Below, one piece after another: positions 1 to 7,811 of a stretch of DNA of 64,000 nt. Position numbers and translations under genes: made by a program. The DNA lies in NCBI RefSeq assembly GCF_006402735.1, contig NZ_CP017174.1:561001-625000 (forward strand). Reading direction: 5' to 3'. The stretch comes from Myxococcus xanthus. Its GTDB lineage: Bacteria; Myxococcota; Myxococcia; Myxococcales; Myxococcaceae. A model generated the notes under the pieces. That model did no database searches. It had not been told where the DNA came from and worked only from the letters and a program-made list of their open reading frames with translations. Positions within the stretch are counted from its first letter, which is position 1, and each line of letters begins with the position of its first letter.

Positions 1-423
1 GTAGTCGCGGAGCGCCTCGGCGTCCGCCAGCGCGTTGTGCGGCACCCGGCTGGTGCTCGCCGTGTTGAAGCCCGGCAGGCGCTGGAACTTCATGTCGAAG
101 TCTGGCACCGGCTGCATGCGCCCCGGGCCGGTGATGAGCAACGCCAAGAGGTGCTCGAAATCGGTCGGCCAGTCCGCGACGACGACCATGTGCCCCACCG
201 CTCGTTCCCGCATGAACGTCGCCAGCTTCCGCGACGCAAGCTCGCGCGAGACGACCTCGCTGCCGAGGTGGGGGACAACGTGCGTCTCCACCCACGGGTC
301 GGTCTGTCCCACCCACTCGACCGCGACGTAGAACGACTCCAGGGCGGGGTCGGCCGGCACGAGCGCGAGGGACATCAGCTCGCCGCCGAAGCGGGTGTAC
401 TCGGCGTCCAGGTAGTAGCGCAT
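1..423 (-). CDS. DEDDh 3'-5' exonuclease, Rv2179c-like (partial, runs off the left edge)
   Basis: Predicted RNase T-fold exonuclease; 141 codons are visible and the 3' end lies outside the window. The N-terminus reads MRYYLDAEYTRFGGEL, placing the first metal-binding pair at D6 and E8. A second acidic residue sits in VADWPTDFEHL (D84). The third motif is HNALADA with H129 and D134, the HxxxxD spacing of DEDDh enzymes. This order and the short length fit the 3'-5' exoribonuclease Rv2179c-like family; that assignment is from memory of the family. The ATG (423-421) overlaps the TGA of the upstream VRR-NUC gene by one base (TGATG), so translation is probably coupled. Such single-domain exonucleases are common in phages, which suits the neighbours. 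A DNA substrate cannot be excluded. Confidence 0.75.
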   Translation of the reverse strand, partial: MRYYLDAEYTRFGGELMSLALVPADPALESFYVAVEWVGQTDPWVETHVVPHLGSEVVSRELASRKLATFMRERAVGHMVVVADWPTDFEHLLALLITGPGRMQPVPDFDMKFQRLPGFNTASTSRVPHNALADAEALRDY

Positions 424-818
424 CACGGTTTCCTCGTGTTGGTACTGCGATAACTGGCAGCGGTAGCCAGTGCTCGGACACTGGTGGCGCCGCGACGCTT
501 CTCCGCGCGGACGTCCTGGACGGTGCGCACGACGGTGCCGTCCAGCGCCGCGAGCGCCTCCTCGGGGGTGGTGGCGATGGCGATGGTGAGCCCCGCGGCG
601 CTGAGTTGGGCGTGGAGCTCAACCTGGGCTGGCTTCATCCTCCCGCCTTTCGCCGCTTTCACCTCGATGAACACCACGCGGCCGCCGCGGACACACAGCA
701 GGTCCGGCAGCCCGGCGCCGTTGAGGCGGAGGACGAACCACCCGGCCAGTCGGATGCGCTCGACGATGGGGCCCTCGTTGGCGTCCCGGGCGAGGGCGTA
801 GCGGTTGCACCGACTCAC
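423..818 (-). CDS. VRR-NUC domain nuclease
   Basis: A 131-residue protein that is essentially a single VRR-NUC (PD-(D/E)XK-type) nuclease domain. The core reads GLPDLLCVRGGRVVFIEVK, giving the expected D39 and the E52-x-K54 pair, followed by KPAQVELHAQLSAAG, where the Gln of the family usually lies. Free-standing VRR-NUC proteins of this size are typical of phages and prophages, where they act as structure-specific nucleases or are linked to replication. The start is GTG at 818-816, overlapping the TGA of the upstream gene by four bases (GTGA). The stop overlaps the next start, so three genes form one tight unit. The last 30 residues are basic and not part of the known fold. Confidence 0.8.
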   Translation of the reverse strand: MSRCNRYALARDANEGPIVERIRLAGWFVLRLNGAGLPDLLCVRGGRVVFIEVKAAKGGRMKPAQVELHAQLSAAGLTIAIATTPEEALAALDGTVVRTVQDVRAEKRRGATSVRALATAASYRSTNTRKP

Positions 819-1219
819 GTCAGCCTCCAGTCGCCGCGTGCGGCCACCACCTGACGCACCCGGGCGCGCAGATCGGCCGGGGGCAGCACCTTAATCAGCC
901 GGGCCAGGAGTCGCCCCTTGCTGGCGGAGCGGACGCCTCGCGCCGCGCCAACCGTCTCCAGCAGGTCCAGCATCTCTGGGCGCCACAGCAGGCGCACCGT
1001 CGCGCCGGGGCTCGGGCTCGGGTTGTCGAGCGCCGGGCGGACATCCTCGAGGACGAGGCCTCCGCCCTCGGCGCGGGCCAGCACCACGCCCCACCAGGAC
1101 GGCACCAGCGCCTGGCCGCGCTCCAGCCCCACCTCGTGGAGCACCTGGGCGCCCGGGTATGCGCCCGCGGCGAGTTGGGCCAGGGGCTGGCGAATGTCCG
1201 CGTCGCGCAGGCACGTCAT
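815..1219 (-). CDS. sce7726-family-like protein, apparently with the middle missing
   Basis: A 134-residue protein beginning MTCLRDADIRQPLAQLAAG. The start LRDADIRQPL...YPGAQVLHEVGLERGQA resembles the start of sce7726-family proteins, a predicted restriction-like nuclease family found in phages. The later part LVPSWWGVVLARAEGGG, a LLWRPEMLDLLE stretch and a basic end with K/R repeats resemble the end of the same family. The catalytic core that normally separates these two parts is not present: GLERGQA runs straight into LVPSWWG. I infer an in-frame internal deletion. An upstream in-frame ATG at 1282 exists, but the extra 21 residues overlap the divergent zinc-ribbon gene and look unlike protein. 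First gene of the overlapping three-gene nuclease cassette. Confidence 0.5.
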   Translation of the reverse strand: MTCLRDADIRQPLAQLAAGAYPGAQVLHEVGLERGQALVPSWWGVVLARAEGGGLVLEDVRPALDNPSPSPGATVRLLWRPEMLDLLETVGAARGVRSASKGRLLARLIKVLPPADLRARVRQVVAARGDWRLT

Positions 1220-1281
1220 GGGCGGCTCCGGTAGAATGCGGACGTGGGCGCTCCAGCCCACAAGCACGGGGGAACACCGCA

Positions 1282-1458
1282 ATGGCCGATAGCAGCGACA
1301 GCACCGACTGGACGAAGGTGCTGCTCAAGTGCCCGGAGTGCGGGAAGGAGAAGCCGGTGGTTCCCGACTTCGGCCTCATGACGCTGGACGGGCATCCGCC
1401 ATCCCCTCAGTCCAGGTGCAACGTGTGTCGCATCGCCATCGTGACCAGCCACCTCTGA
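1282..1458 (+). CDS. Small zinc-ribbon protein
   Basis: A 58-residue protein, MADSSDSTDWTKVLLK followed by CPECGK and, about 25 residues later, CNVCR. The two CxxC pairs make a zinc ribbon likely. A purine-rich GGGGGA lies about eight bases before the ATG at 1282. It is divergent from the nuclease cassette to its left. Proteins of this size and pattern are common small phage genes, and no enzymatic function can be assigned. It ends just before the convergent small gene at 1461. Confidence 0.5.
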   Translation: MADSSDSTDWTKVLLKCPECGKEKPVVPDFGLMTLDGHPPSPQSRCNVCRIAIVTSHL

Positions 1459-1460
1459 CG

Positions 1461-1646
1461 TCACGGCTTCAGTCCTCCTTCGCGGATGCGGTCGTGGAGC
1501 AGGCAGGTGCAGCGGCACTGGCCGTGGGTGCGCGAGAAGCGGCAGCCGCGCTCGTGGCGCCCGTACCTGTCCAGGGCCGTGGCCACCTTGAGCAGCATCG
1601 CCTCCAACTCGGCGACGCTTCGCTCCAGGCGCCAGACTGCGGCCAT
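1461..1646 (-). CDS. Small hypothetical protein whose first codons come from the IS91 remnant
   Basis: About 61 residues. The body, SVAELEAMLLKVATALDRYG followed by HERGCRFSRTHGQCRCTCLL, is a short helical stretch followed by a Cys/His cluster. I do not recognise the family. The first nine residues, MAAVWRLER, are encoded by DNA that also occurs at 7300-7330 inside an IS91 transposase remnant, where it is read on the other strand. So the native 5' end has probably been lost and the present ATG is supplied by transposon DNA. Whether it is still expressed is unknown. Confidence 0.4.
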   Translation of the reverse strand: MAAVWRLERSVAELEAMLLKVATALDRYGRHERGCRFSRTHGQCRCTCLLHDRIREGGLKP

Positions 1647-2133
1647 TTCTGGTCCCTCAGGCAGGTGCGCAGGAGGCGAGCGCGGGGCATGAGGCAGCGG
1701 CGAGGAAGGAGCGGGTGAAGGAGAGGACACCGCGAGTGGACTTTCGCCGAGTTGCTCAGGAGGACGTTCGACTTCGACGTGTTCGCCTGCGTGAGGTGTG
1801 GAGGCAGGCTCAAGGGTGTTGGCGAGCGTGAAGGGGGCCCCCGGGGTGCGGGCAATTCAGGAGCACCTGGGCTTGCCCACGGCATGTGCGAGGTTGGCCC
1901 CGGCACGAGGGCCACCCCAGGCCGTGTGGTGTTGAGGCTCAAGAGGCGCCAACAGGCCAAGGCTGCTGCCACGCACCTGATAGGAGCGCGGCCTGGGCAG
2001 GCGTGTGCCCCAAGGGGGCTCAAGCGGCCTGTCCACCGGCCGGGAGCATCGCTCGGGCGGCCCCGTCAGCGGCCCTCCTCGGCCCCTCTGCACCCTCCCT
2101 CCCCTCAACAGGGCCCCCATTCCTCTTATGCGC
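1618..2133 (+). mobile_element. IS91-family transposon remnant A (3' part, defective)
   Basis: Contains the C-terminal part of an IS91-type (Y2) transposase. In pieces it reads APGARLRPFLVPQAGAQ, then ELLRRTFDFDVFACVRCGG, then VKGAPGVRAIQEHLGLPTAC and ARLAPARGPPQAVWC-stop. These lie in three frames. An extra T in GACTTTCGCC near 1740 and an extra G in CTCAAGGGTG near 1812 account for the shifts. About 190 bases of non-coding 3' DNA follow, ending at CCTCTTATGCGC (2122-2133). The same right-end sequence occurs at 7373-7384 and 11498-11509. Its right end cuts hrpA; its left end cuts a small gene. Confidence 0.8.
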
Positions 2134-3158
2134 CACGCAGATTCCCTCGCGCACGCGGCCACAGCGCCCCTTGCGCTGGTCGGCGCTGGCCTGGGAGACC
2201 GGCTCGATGTGCAGGCGCGTGACGCCCGAGCGCGGGTCATAGCGCGACAGGCGCGCCACCCCCGTGTCCACGACGTACACGATTCCCGGGATGGTGACCG
2301 ACGTCTCCGCGACGTTGGTGGCGAGGATGACCCGGCGCTCGGGGATGGTGGCGAAGACCCGCGACTGCTCGGAGGCCGACAGGCGCGCATACCGCGGTTG
2401 CACCACCGTGCCGCGCGGCGCGCGCGCGTTCAGGGCGTTCTCGGCCTCGCGAATCTCCCGCTCCCCTGGGAGGAACACGAGGACGTCCCCGTCCGGGTCG
2501 AGCGAGAGCACGTTCGCCACCGCGTCGGCGACGGAGTCGGCGAGCTCGTCTTCGTCGGGGGGCGGCTCGTAGATCACGTCCACCGGAAAGGTGCGGCCCT
2601 CCACCTGGATGACCGGCGCCCCTCCGAAGAACTGCGAGAAGCGCTCGGTCTCGATGGTGGCCGAGCTCACCACCACCTTGAGGTCGGGGCGCCTGGGGAG
2701 GATGCGCTTGAGCCACCCGAGCAGGAAGTCGATGGTGAGGCTGCGCTCGTGGGCCTCGTCGAGCACGATGGTATCGTAGCGGCTCAGGAGCGGGTCGCTG
2801 TGGAGCTGCGCGAGCAGGACACCGTCGGTCATGAACTTCACGGCCGTGCGCCGGGACGAGCGGTCCTCGAAGCGAATCTGGTAGCCGACGTCCGTGCCCA
2901 GCTCGCCCGCCACGCTCGTCGCGGCGATACGCTGGGGCTGGGTGACGCCAATCTGGCGCGGGCGGCCGCGCCCCATGGCGAGCAGGACCTTCGGCAGCTG
3001 CGTCGTCTTCCCCGAGCCGGTGGCCCCCGCGACGATGACCATCTGATGGGCGGTGATGGCCGCGGTGGTGTCCTCCACCTGGCTCGAGATGGGCAGCTCG
3101 GGGGGAAGCGCAGGGTGGGCAGGTCGCCGGGGGTGGGGACGGGTGATTCGCCGGACAT
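2134..3158 (-). pseudogene. hrpA: ATP-dependent RNA helicase HrpA, truncated and frameshifted
   Basis: Remnant of a DEAH-box RNA helicase. Visible are the Walker A motif GATGSGKTTQLPK, the DEAH box in VLDEAHERS, SSAT, the motif V region LATNVAETSVTIPG and the start of motif VI, KGRCGR. Intact HrpA is about 1,300 residues; here only about 330 remain, because the reading frame runs into the right end of IS91 remnant A just after GRVREGICVA. A second lesion lies near 3100: six C bases where seven would join LPTLRF to PPELPISSQVEDTT. The native start is therefore probably the ATG at 3158-3156, now out of frame. A shorter product could begin at MEDTT (3078). It lacks the helicase C-terminal and OB-fold parts and should be non-functional. 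Confidence 0.85.
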
Positions 3159-3312
3159 GACCTCCTGGCCTGGCACTGAAGCGCGCGCCGCGCCCCTGAC
3201 GAATCGTGTGGGCGCCTGCCCGCCCGGCGCTCTGGGAGGGGCCCTCCTGCTTGGAGCGCGGCCCCAGCCCGCGGGAGGGCCCTGGGACAGGCCCTCCCGC
3301 GAAGCCGAGCGA

Positions 3313-4107
3313 CTACCAGATGCAGGCGAGCCCGTAGGACGAGGTGGGGAGCCCCGAGAGCGCCCCGTCCGGGACCACCCCGTACGCAGTATACGGATAG
3401 GTCGTGGCGTACTTGCGCATGCCGGGGGTGCTGGGGTTGATGAAGCCCGTCACGTACACGGTGGAGCTGGAGCGCTCACGCACGACCGCGCCGCACCACG
3501 GCTCGCTCGAGATTTCCGCCAGCGTGCCCAGGGGAACCCACTTCACGCTGCCGTAGCCGCCGAAGTAGGCGATGTCCGAGGGATCGGTGAGGAGGTACTT
3601 GGCGCCGGCGACCCAGAGGTAGATGTCGCTCGTCGTGCGCTCCATGACCAGCAGGCTCTGGGCGTAGGTGAAGTCGATGAAGGGGTCGGACCAGTTGCTG
3701 TTCGGAATGTCGTAGACGACCCTCCAGTCATCCCAGGCATCCAGCTCCGTGGCGTTGGGAATCCACCAGGGCCGCTGTCCGACGACGACATAGATGCGGG
3801 AGCTGCCAATCTGCCGGAAGAGGGTGCCGTCCCTGGGCACCTGGGTATACCCGTCGATGGTGGCCTGGGGCAGGGCCACCGTCGTGCGCCCCGAGTAGAG
3901 GCTGTGCTGCGCGGGCGGGATGTAGAAGCGCGCGCCTCCCGCCACGTAGTAGCGGTTCGAGGTCCCGATGCCGAGCAGGACGACGTCATCCGGCGCGTCG
4001 ACATATCCAGCGAAGGCTTGTGCTCCGAAGAGGCTCAGTCCCAGGACGAGCCAGCGGGTGATGCATGCAAGGGGTGAGGTGACACGCACGGATTTTTCTC
4101 CTGTCAT
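3313..4107 (-). CDS. Secreted repeat protein of unknown function
   Basis: A 264-residue exported protein. The N-terminus has a positively charged start, a hydrophobic stretch WLVLGLSLFGAQAFA and a likely signal peptidase site after AFA. The mature part repeats a motif of the type DGTLFRQIGSSRIYVVV...WWIPN, with related copies around ILLGIGTSNRYYVAGG, VMERTTSDIYLWVAGAKYLL and VVRERSSSTVYVTG. These look like blades of a small beta-structure binding module, similar in style to DGTL-type repeats seen beside cell-wall enzymes; I know no function. The gene stands alone, divergent from the toxin gene at 4261 and downstream of the hrpA remnant. It appears intact. Confidence 0.6.
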   Translation of the reverse strand: MTGEKSVRVTSPLACITRWLVLGLSLFGAQAFAGYVDAPDDVVLLGIGTSNRYYVAGGARFYIPPAQHSLYSGRTTVALPQATIDGYTQVPRDGTLFRQIGSSRIYVVVGQRPWWIPNATELDAWDDWRVVYDIPNSNWSDPFIDFTYAQSLLVMERTTSDIYLWVAGAKYLLTDPSDIAYFGGYGSVKWVPLGTLAEISSEPWCGAVVRERSSSTVYVTGFINPSTPGMRKYATTYPYTAYGVVPDGALSGLPTSSYGLACIW

Positions 4108-4260
4108 GAGGGGCTGCTGCTTGTCTGTGTCGCGCCCGAGAGGCTAGACAGGTGCTCTACGAAGGCAGCTTTCATGTCTGGTCATTCCTCCTGGCATTTC
4201 ACGGAGGAATCCCAGTGCATGGACAGACTGTTACTCGGAGTGAGAGGTCCGGCCGAAAAT

Positions 4261-4650
4261 ATGACGATGACAGCGAAATCAGAGACACCCACGGGCGCGC
4301 CGCCGCCACGAATCGACCGCGGCGACGTGCACTGGCTCGCGCCCGATGACTCGCGGGGCCCCGCGCCCGAATACGCACATCCCCATGTGGTGGTGCAGGA
4401 CGACGTCTTCAACCACTCGCGCATCACCACGGTGGTGGTGTGCGCGCTCACCTCGAACCTGCACCGCGCCACGGAGCCCGGCAACGTCCTGCTGGAGCCG
4501 GGCGAGGGCGACCTGCCCAAGCAGAGCGTCGTGGTGGTGTCGCAGGTCTCCTCGGTGGAGAAGGCGCGCATCGGCTCGCTGTCCGAGGCGAGGGTGGAGC
4601 AGATCCTGGCCGGCCTGCGCTTCCAGCAGGCGTCGTTCTTCCGGCGCTAG
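4261..4650 (+). CDS. MazF/PemK-family endoribonuclease toxin-like protein (solitary)
   Basis: A 129-residue protein matching the MazF/PemK fold from end to end. It has the opening strand RIDRGDVHWLAP (R20-G21-D22), the HPHVVVQDD strand where most members have RP, then TTVVVCALTSNLHRA, the GNVLLEPGEGDLPKQSVVV core and a closing helix SLSEARVEQILAGLRF. The family cleaves mRNA. The ATG at 4261 is preferred because upstream codons are unlike protein. No antitoxin gene is next to it: upstream is a divergent secreted protein and downstream are gene fragments. It may be an orphan, or an antitoxin may have been lost from the damaged downstream side. Confidence 0.75.
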   Translation: MTMTAKSETPTGAPPPRIDRGDVHWLAPDDSRGPAPEYAHPHVVVQDDVFNHSRITTVVVCALTSNLHRATEPGNVLLEPGEGDLPKQSVVVVSQVSSVEKARIGSLSEARVEQILAGLRFQQASFFRR

Positions 4651-4657
4651 CGCGGGC

Positions 4658-4848
4658 TCAGGGCTCGTTGAAGATGAGCAGCCCGCGCGCGGTGTCCACG
4701 ACGTACACATGGCCGTCGCCCGGCACGCGGATGCCGATGGCGCCCTCAAGCAGGTTGTCGGTGCGCTCCGGGTCGTCCTCGCGGAAGGTGTTGAAGTAGG
4801 CAATCTCCTTCGGCTCGGGTGGAATGGACACGTCCAGCACGCGCAGCT
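4658..4848 (-). pseudogene. C-terminal fragment of an LVIVD-repeat protein
   Basis: The last 60 or so residues of a secreted LVIVD/choice-of-anchor-type beta-propeller protein: LRVLDVSIPPEPKEIAYFN and GAIGIRVPGDGHVYVVDTARG, ending LLIFNEP. The coding pattern stops abruptly near 4848, where the sequence switches to the middle of an unrelated plus-strand gene. No signal peptide or earlier repeats remain. It is a remnant. Confidence 0.6.
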
Positions 4849-5633
4849 ACTTCACCCCCAAGGATTGCATCGACGGGACGAAGACCGTGCTCACCGGTCA
4901 TGAGGATTGGTCCAACCTCCGCTTCGATTTCCGCGCCTACAGTGACGGGAACATGGCGGTAGCGGGTGCACTGCCCGCCGGGGAAATGGACCCAGAATCA
5001 CTCTTTGCCACGGGTGCATCGCTGGACTCCGACGGCGATGGTGTCGCCAATGCGGACGACAACTGTATCGTGACCGCGAACCCGGGACAGGCGGACCTCA
5101 ATGGCAATGGATTCGGGGATGCCTGCGAGCCTGCCTCCGCCGCGACCGACTTGTCAGCGACGACTTCCGCCTCGCCATCGACGGCACAAGTGGGCTCCAA
5201 CCTCACGCTGACGCTCACCGTGACAAATGGCGGAACCAGTCCCGAAGGTCAGGTCTTCCTCTCACAGGTCCTGCCCGACGGCGTGACCTTCGTCTCTGTG
5301 ACGTCCTCGCAGGGAAGCTGCCAACGCAACGGTTCGGCGGTAGGCTGTGATCTGGGGGCATTGGGCGCGAGCGCCAGCTTGACCGTGACGGTGGTCTTGC
5401 AGCCGCTGCGCATTGGGAGCATCACCACCTCCGTGGAGGCCACCGGGTCGCTGGTGGACATCAATGATGCGAACAACACCGCGGACCTGAGCATCACCGT
5501 CATCCCCTGGGTGCTCCGAAGTAAACGGGTCCATCCGTGGCGAGCGACGGTGGGCCCTCCCCGGTGGACATCGGTCCAAGTCCGATGTCCACCGGGGGCT
5601 CCTATTCCCCCGAGTCAGCGAGGCCATCGGTGA
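4824..5633 (+). pseudogene. Truncated thrombospondin type 3 / DUF11 surface protein
   Basis: Open frame of 269 codons. Native sequence begins near 4849 with YFTPKDCIDGTKTVLTGHED, followed by a calcium-binding thrombospondin type 3 motif DSDGDGVANADDNCI...DLNGNGFGDACE, then one DUF11 domain (LTLTVTNGGTSPEGQVFLS ... NTADLSITV). Proteins of this kind are secreted and much longer; here there is no signal peptide, and the first eight codons are the antisense of the adjacent LVIVD fragment. Beyond TADLSITV the frame runs on for about 45 codons through a large inverted repeat and looks non-native. I read it as an internal fragment left by rearrangement. Confidence 0.6.
5559..5597. terminator. Strong perfect inverted repeat (16-bp stem, 7-base loop)
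   Basis: CCCCGGTGGACATCGG, a seven-base loop TCCAAGT, then the exact complement. It lies between the DUF11 remnant and the GTG start of the next gene. There is no T-run after it on either strand, so it is terminator-like but not a classical intrinsic terminator. Confidence 0.5.
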
Positions 5634-6925
5634 GACTGGAATCAAAGGTGCGAAGGGGGTTGAGAACAGCCGCATTGCTCCTGCTCCTCGCCGGAGGATG
5701 CCGGAGCCCATCCCTGCTCACCGACGGGCGAACCCATGAAGCCCTCCCCGGACAGGAAGCCTCGCCCGCCAGGCGCATGGGCGGAGGGCCCTGGCTGCTT
5801 CAGGTCCGCAAACAGGACTTGTGGGTCCGCACCCCTGCTGGGGACAGCGAGTACGCACTGACACGGACCGGGCGGGTGGTGGCCACCCGCCCCTACGGAA
5901 ACGGGCTGGGATGGAGCGGCGGCGCCATCTCTCCCGATGGGCGCCAGGTGGCCTATGTCGAACGCCCGGAAGCGCAGGAGCACGAATCCCCGGGCCGATG
6001 GGCCCTCCTGTGGATCGTCAATTCGGATGGCTCGGGTCGACGCATGCTGCTGGACCTTCGCGAGCACGCGCTGACTCCGGGGCCGTTCCGCGCGGGCCCC
6101 ATCCTCTGGTCCTCGGATGGCGCCCGGATCGCATTCTCCCTGGAGTCCTTCGCGCGAACTGGTCCGGAGTCGCGGCCCTGCCCGCTCGCGGAGGTCCACA
6201 CGGTGGAGGTGGGTTCGGGCAAGGTGGAGCGGCTCTTCGAGAGTCCAACGCACGGGATGCTCACCCCCCGAGGGTGGAGCGCACAGGGGACCGTCTCCTT
6301 CTCGCTGCTCTCCTGTGAGGCAACCGCCGAGGTCGGGAAGGACGGCCGCTTCTTCGAATTCGAGCCAGGAAGAGGCATACGAGACACGCACGCGCGCGGT
6401 GCGGTTTCCTCCGACGGGGTGCATACGCTCCTGCTGCCATCGACACCGGAAGCCGGGGTTCCCACCGCCTTGCTGGATGGAAGGAAGGTGGATGCCCCTT
6501 CCGAGGTCGACACCCGACTCCTGCGCCACGTGGCCTGGATGCAGCACCAACCCGTGGCCTATCTCACGACCTACTCAGGACAGCCACGCTCCTGCGCCTT
6601 CGACCGTGTGCCCGCGCCAGCGCTCTTCCAGGCGAACTTCGACGCGTCGCGACCGGGCATCGAGCCGAGAACGGGACTGGGTGGACTCATGGTCCTCGCG
6701 TTCTCACCCGACGACGCACACGTCCTCGCCGCGACGGTCCTGCTGCGCTCCCAGGCAAGCGAGGTGTGTTGGCCGGACACCTTCGATTCGCTCCTGGTGA
6801 TGGAACGCGTCCAGATGGAGAACAGCCCCACCCTGACCGCGCTCTCCGCTTCCAGCATCCGGCTCGACGTGCCGGCATCGCAGATGGGACCAGAGCTTCA
6901 GGGCTTCGTGGGCTGGGTGCGGTAG
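5630..6925 (+). CDS. Lipoprotein with TolB-like beta-propeller
   Basis: A 431-residue predicted lipoprotein. I chose the GTG at 5630 because it places a basic n-region and the hydrophobic run LRTAALLLLLAGGC directly at the start, with a lipobox LAGGC; the longer frame from 5537 reads through the inverted repeat. The mature part has WD40-like/TolB-type blades such as AISPDGRQVAYVERP, LWSSDGARIAFSLES, and LAFSPDDAHVLAATV. This suggests a beta-propeller, probably at the inner leaflet of the outer membrane. No partner is encoded nearby, and the function is unknown. Confidence 0.65.
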   Translation: MRLESKVRRGLRTAALLLLLAGGCRSPSLLTDGRTHEALPGQEASPARRMGGGPWLLQVRKQDLWVRTPAGDSEYALTRTGRVVATRPYGNGLGWSGGAISPDGRQVAYVERPEAQEHESPGRWALLWIVNSDGSGRRMLLDLREHALTPGPFRAGPILWSSDGARIAFSLESFARTGPESRPCPLAEVHTVEVGSGKVERLFESPTHGMLTPRGWSAQGTVSFSLLSCEATAEVGKDGRFFEFEPGRGIRDTHARGAVSSDGVHTLLLPSTPEAGVPTALLDGRKVDAPSEVDTRLLRHVAWMQHQPVAYLTTYSGQPRSCAFDRVPAPALFQANFDASRPGIEPRTGLGGLMVLAFSPDDAHVLAATVLLRSQASEVCWPDTFDSLLVMERVQMENSPTLTALSASSIRLDVPASQMGPELQGFVGWVR

Positions 6926-6949
6926 CACTCGAACCCACGAAGAACGCAG

Positions 6950-7384
6950 TTTTTCGGCTCGGCCTTGCAAGTAACGCCTCACTACCATGCGCTGGTGCCG
7001 GAAGGCGTCTTCGTGCCGGGGGAGGGCGGCGTGCGCTTCGAGGCGTTGCCGCCGCCCACGCAAGGGCCTGCATGCCAAAGACAGGCAGGGACTGGAACGG
7101 CGATGCCGCTACGGGGCGCGCGGTGCGCTGGCGCTGGAGCGGCTGTCACGAGCGGAGGACGGCCGCATCGCCTATCGGATGAAGCGCCCGCTGCCGGACG
7201 GCACCACGCACCTGCTCTTCACCGGGCTGGAACTGTTACGGCGTGTAGCGTCCCTGGTACCTCCGCCTCGGGCAAACCTCACGAGGTTCCACGGCGTCTT
7301 CGCTCCAGGCGCCAGACTGCGGCCATTTCTGGTCCCTCAAGCAGGTGCGCAGGAGGCAAGCGCGGGGCTTGACCTCTTATGCGC
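6950..7384 (+). mobile_element. IS91-family transposon remnant B (internal and right-end parts)
   Basis: Carries the middle of the transposase: FGSALQVTPHYHALVPEGVF, with the HxH metal-binding motif of the Y2 family, then GVRFEALPPPT. After a one-base shift near 7055 it continues LHAKDRQGLERRCRYGARG, MKRPLPDGTTHLLFTGLELL and RANLTRFHGVFAPGARLRPF. It then jumps from GCGCGGGGCTT (about 7370) directly to the shared right end CCTCTTATGCGC at 7373-7384. So the C-terminal zinc-ribbon part seen in remnants A and C is deleted here. The right end truncates the nmrA-like gene. Confidence 0.8.
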
Positions 7385-7649
7385 AGTCGATGCCCGTCGC
7401 GGAGACGATGGGGGACTGCATGGAGAAGACGGCTCAAGCCCCCGCGCAGGCGGCGCGCAAGGACGCGAGGTCATCGAGGTCGCCCACCACGACCTCGGCC
7501 CCCGCCGCCAGGGCCCGGGCGTTGGGCACCTCCGGATTGCGGACCAGGACGCGCACGGAGGTGCTGCCTTCCGCCAGCAGCGCTCGGGCCGTGGCTCCGC
7601 CCTGTCGCCCCGTGGCGGCGGTGACGAGGACAGTCTGGTGACGACTCAT
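7385..7649 (-). pseudogene. NmrA-family NAD(P)-binding protein, truncated with an in-frame stop
   Basis: The N-terminal Rossmann part is clear: [20 protein letters not shown] has the GxxGxxG dinucleotide-binding loop, followed by [20 protein letters not shown] and [22 protein letters not shown] stop (about 7434-7436) then interrupts the frame; the same frame continues with AVFSMQSPIVSATGIDCA, which fits the family pattern after that point. The rest of the gene, about 200 residues in relatives, is replaced by the right end of IS91 remnant B. Two independent lesions, so almost certainly dead. Confidence 0.75.
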
Positions 7650-7811
7650 CGCCAGCTCCTTGGAAGTGGGGTGCTCCACCGCTTGTGTTCGCGTTGAATA
7701 CGGAGGGGTCCCCCGTTTGCCAAGGAAAGGGGCGGACAAATGCCTTTCAAAATCCGGAGCGCCGGCCTCCATTCATCTGGCGACGCTGCCCACGCCGTCT
7801 GGAGGAACACC

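Noticed and set aside
1740-1815. Programmed frameshifting in the IS91 transposase
   Set aside because: The shifts need a base removed at two sites in every copy, and the copies are truncated. Decay is simpler. It is kept as an alternative in the findings.
2005-4077. 690-codon plus-strand open frame
   Set aside because: It is antisense to the hrpA remnant and the secreted protein at 3313-4107, with Arg/Gly/His-rich composition typical of shadow frames in GC-rich DNA.
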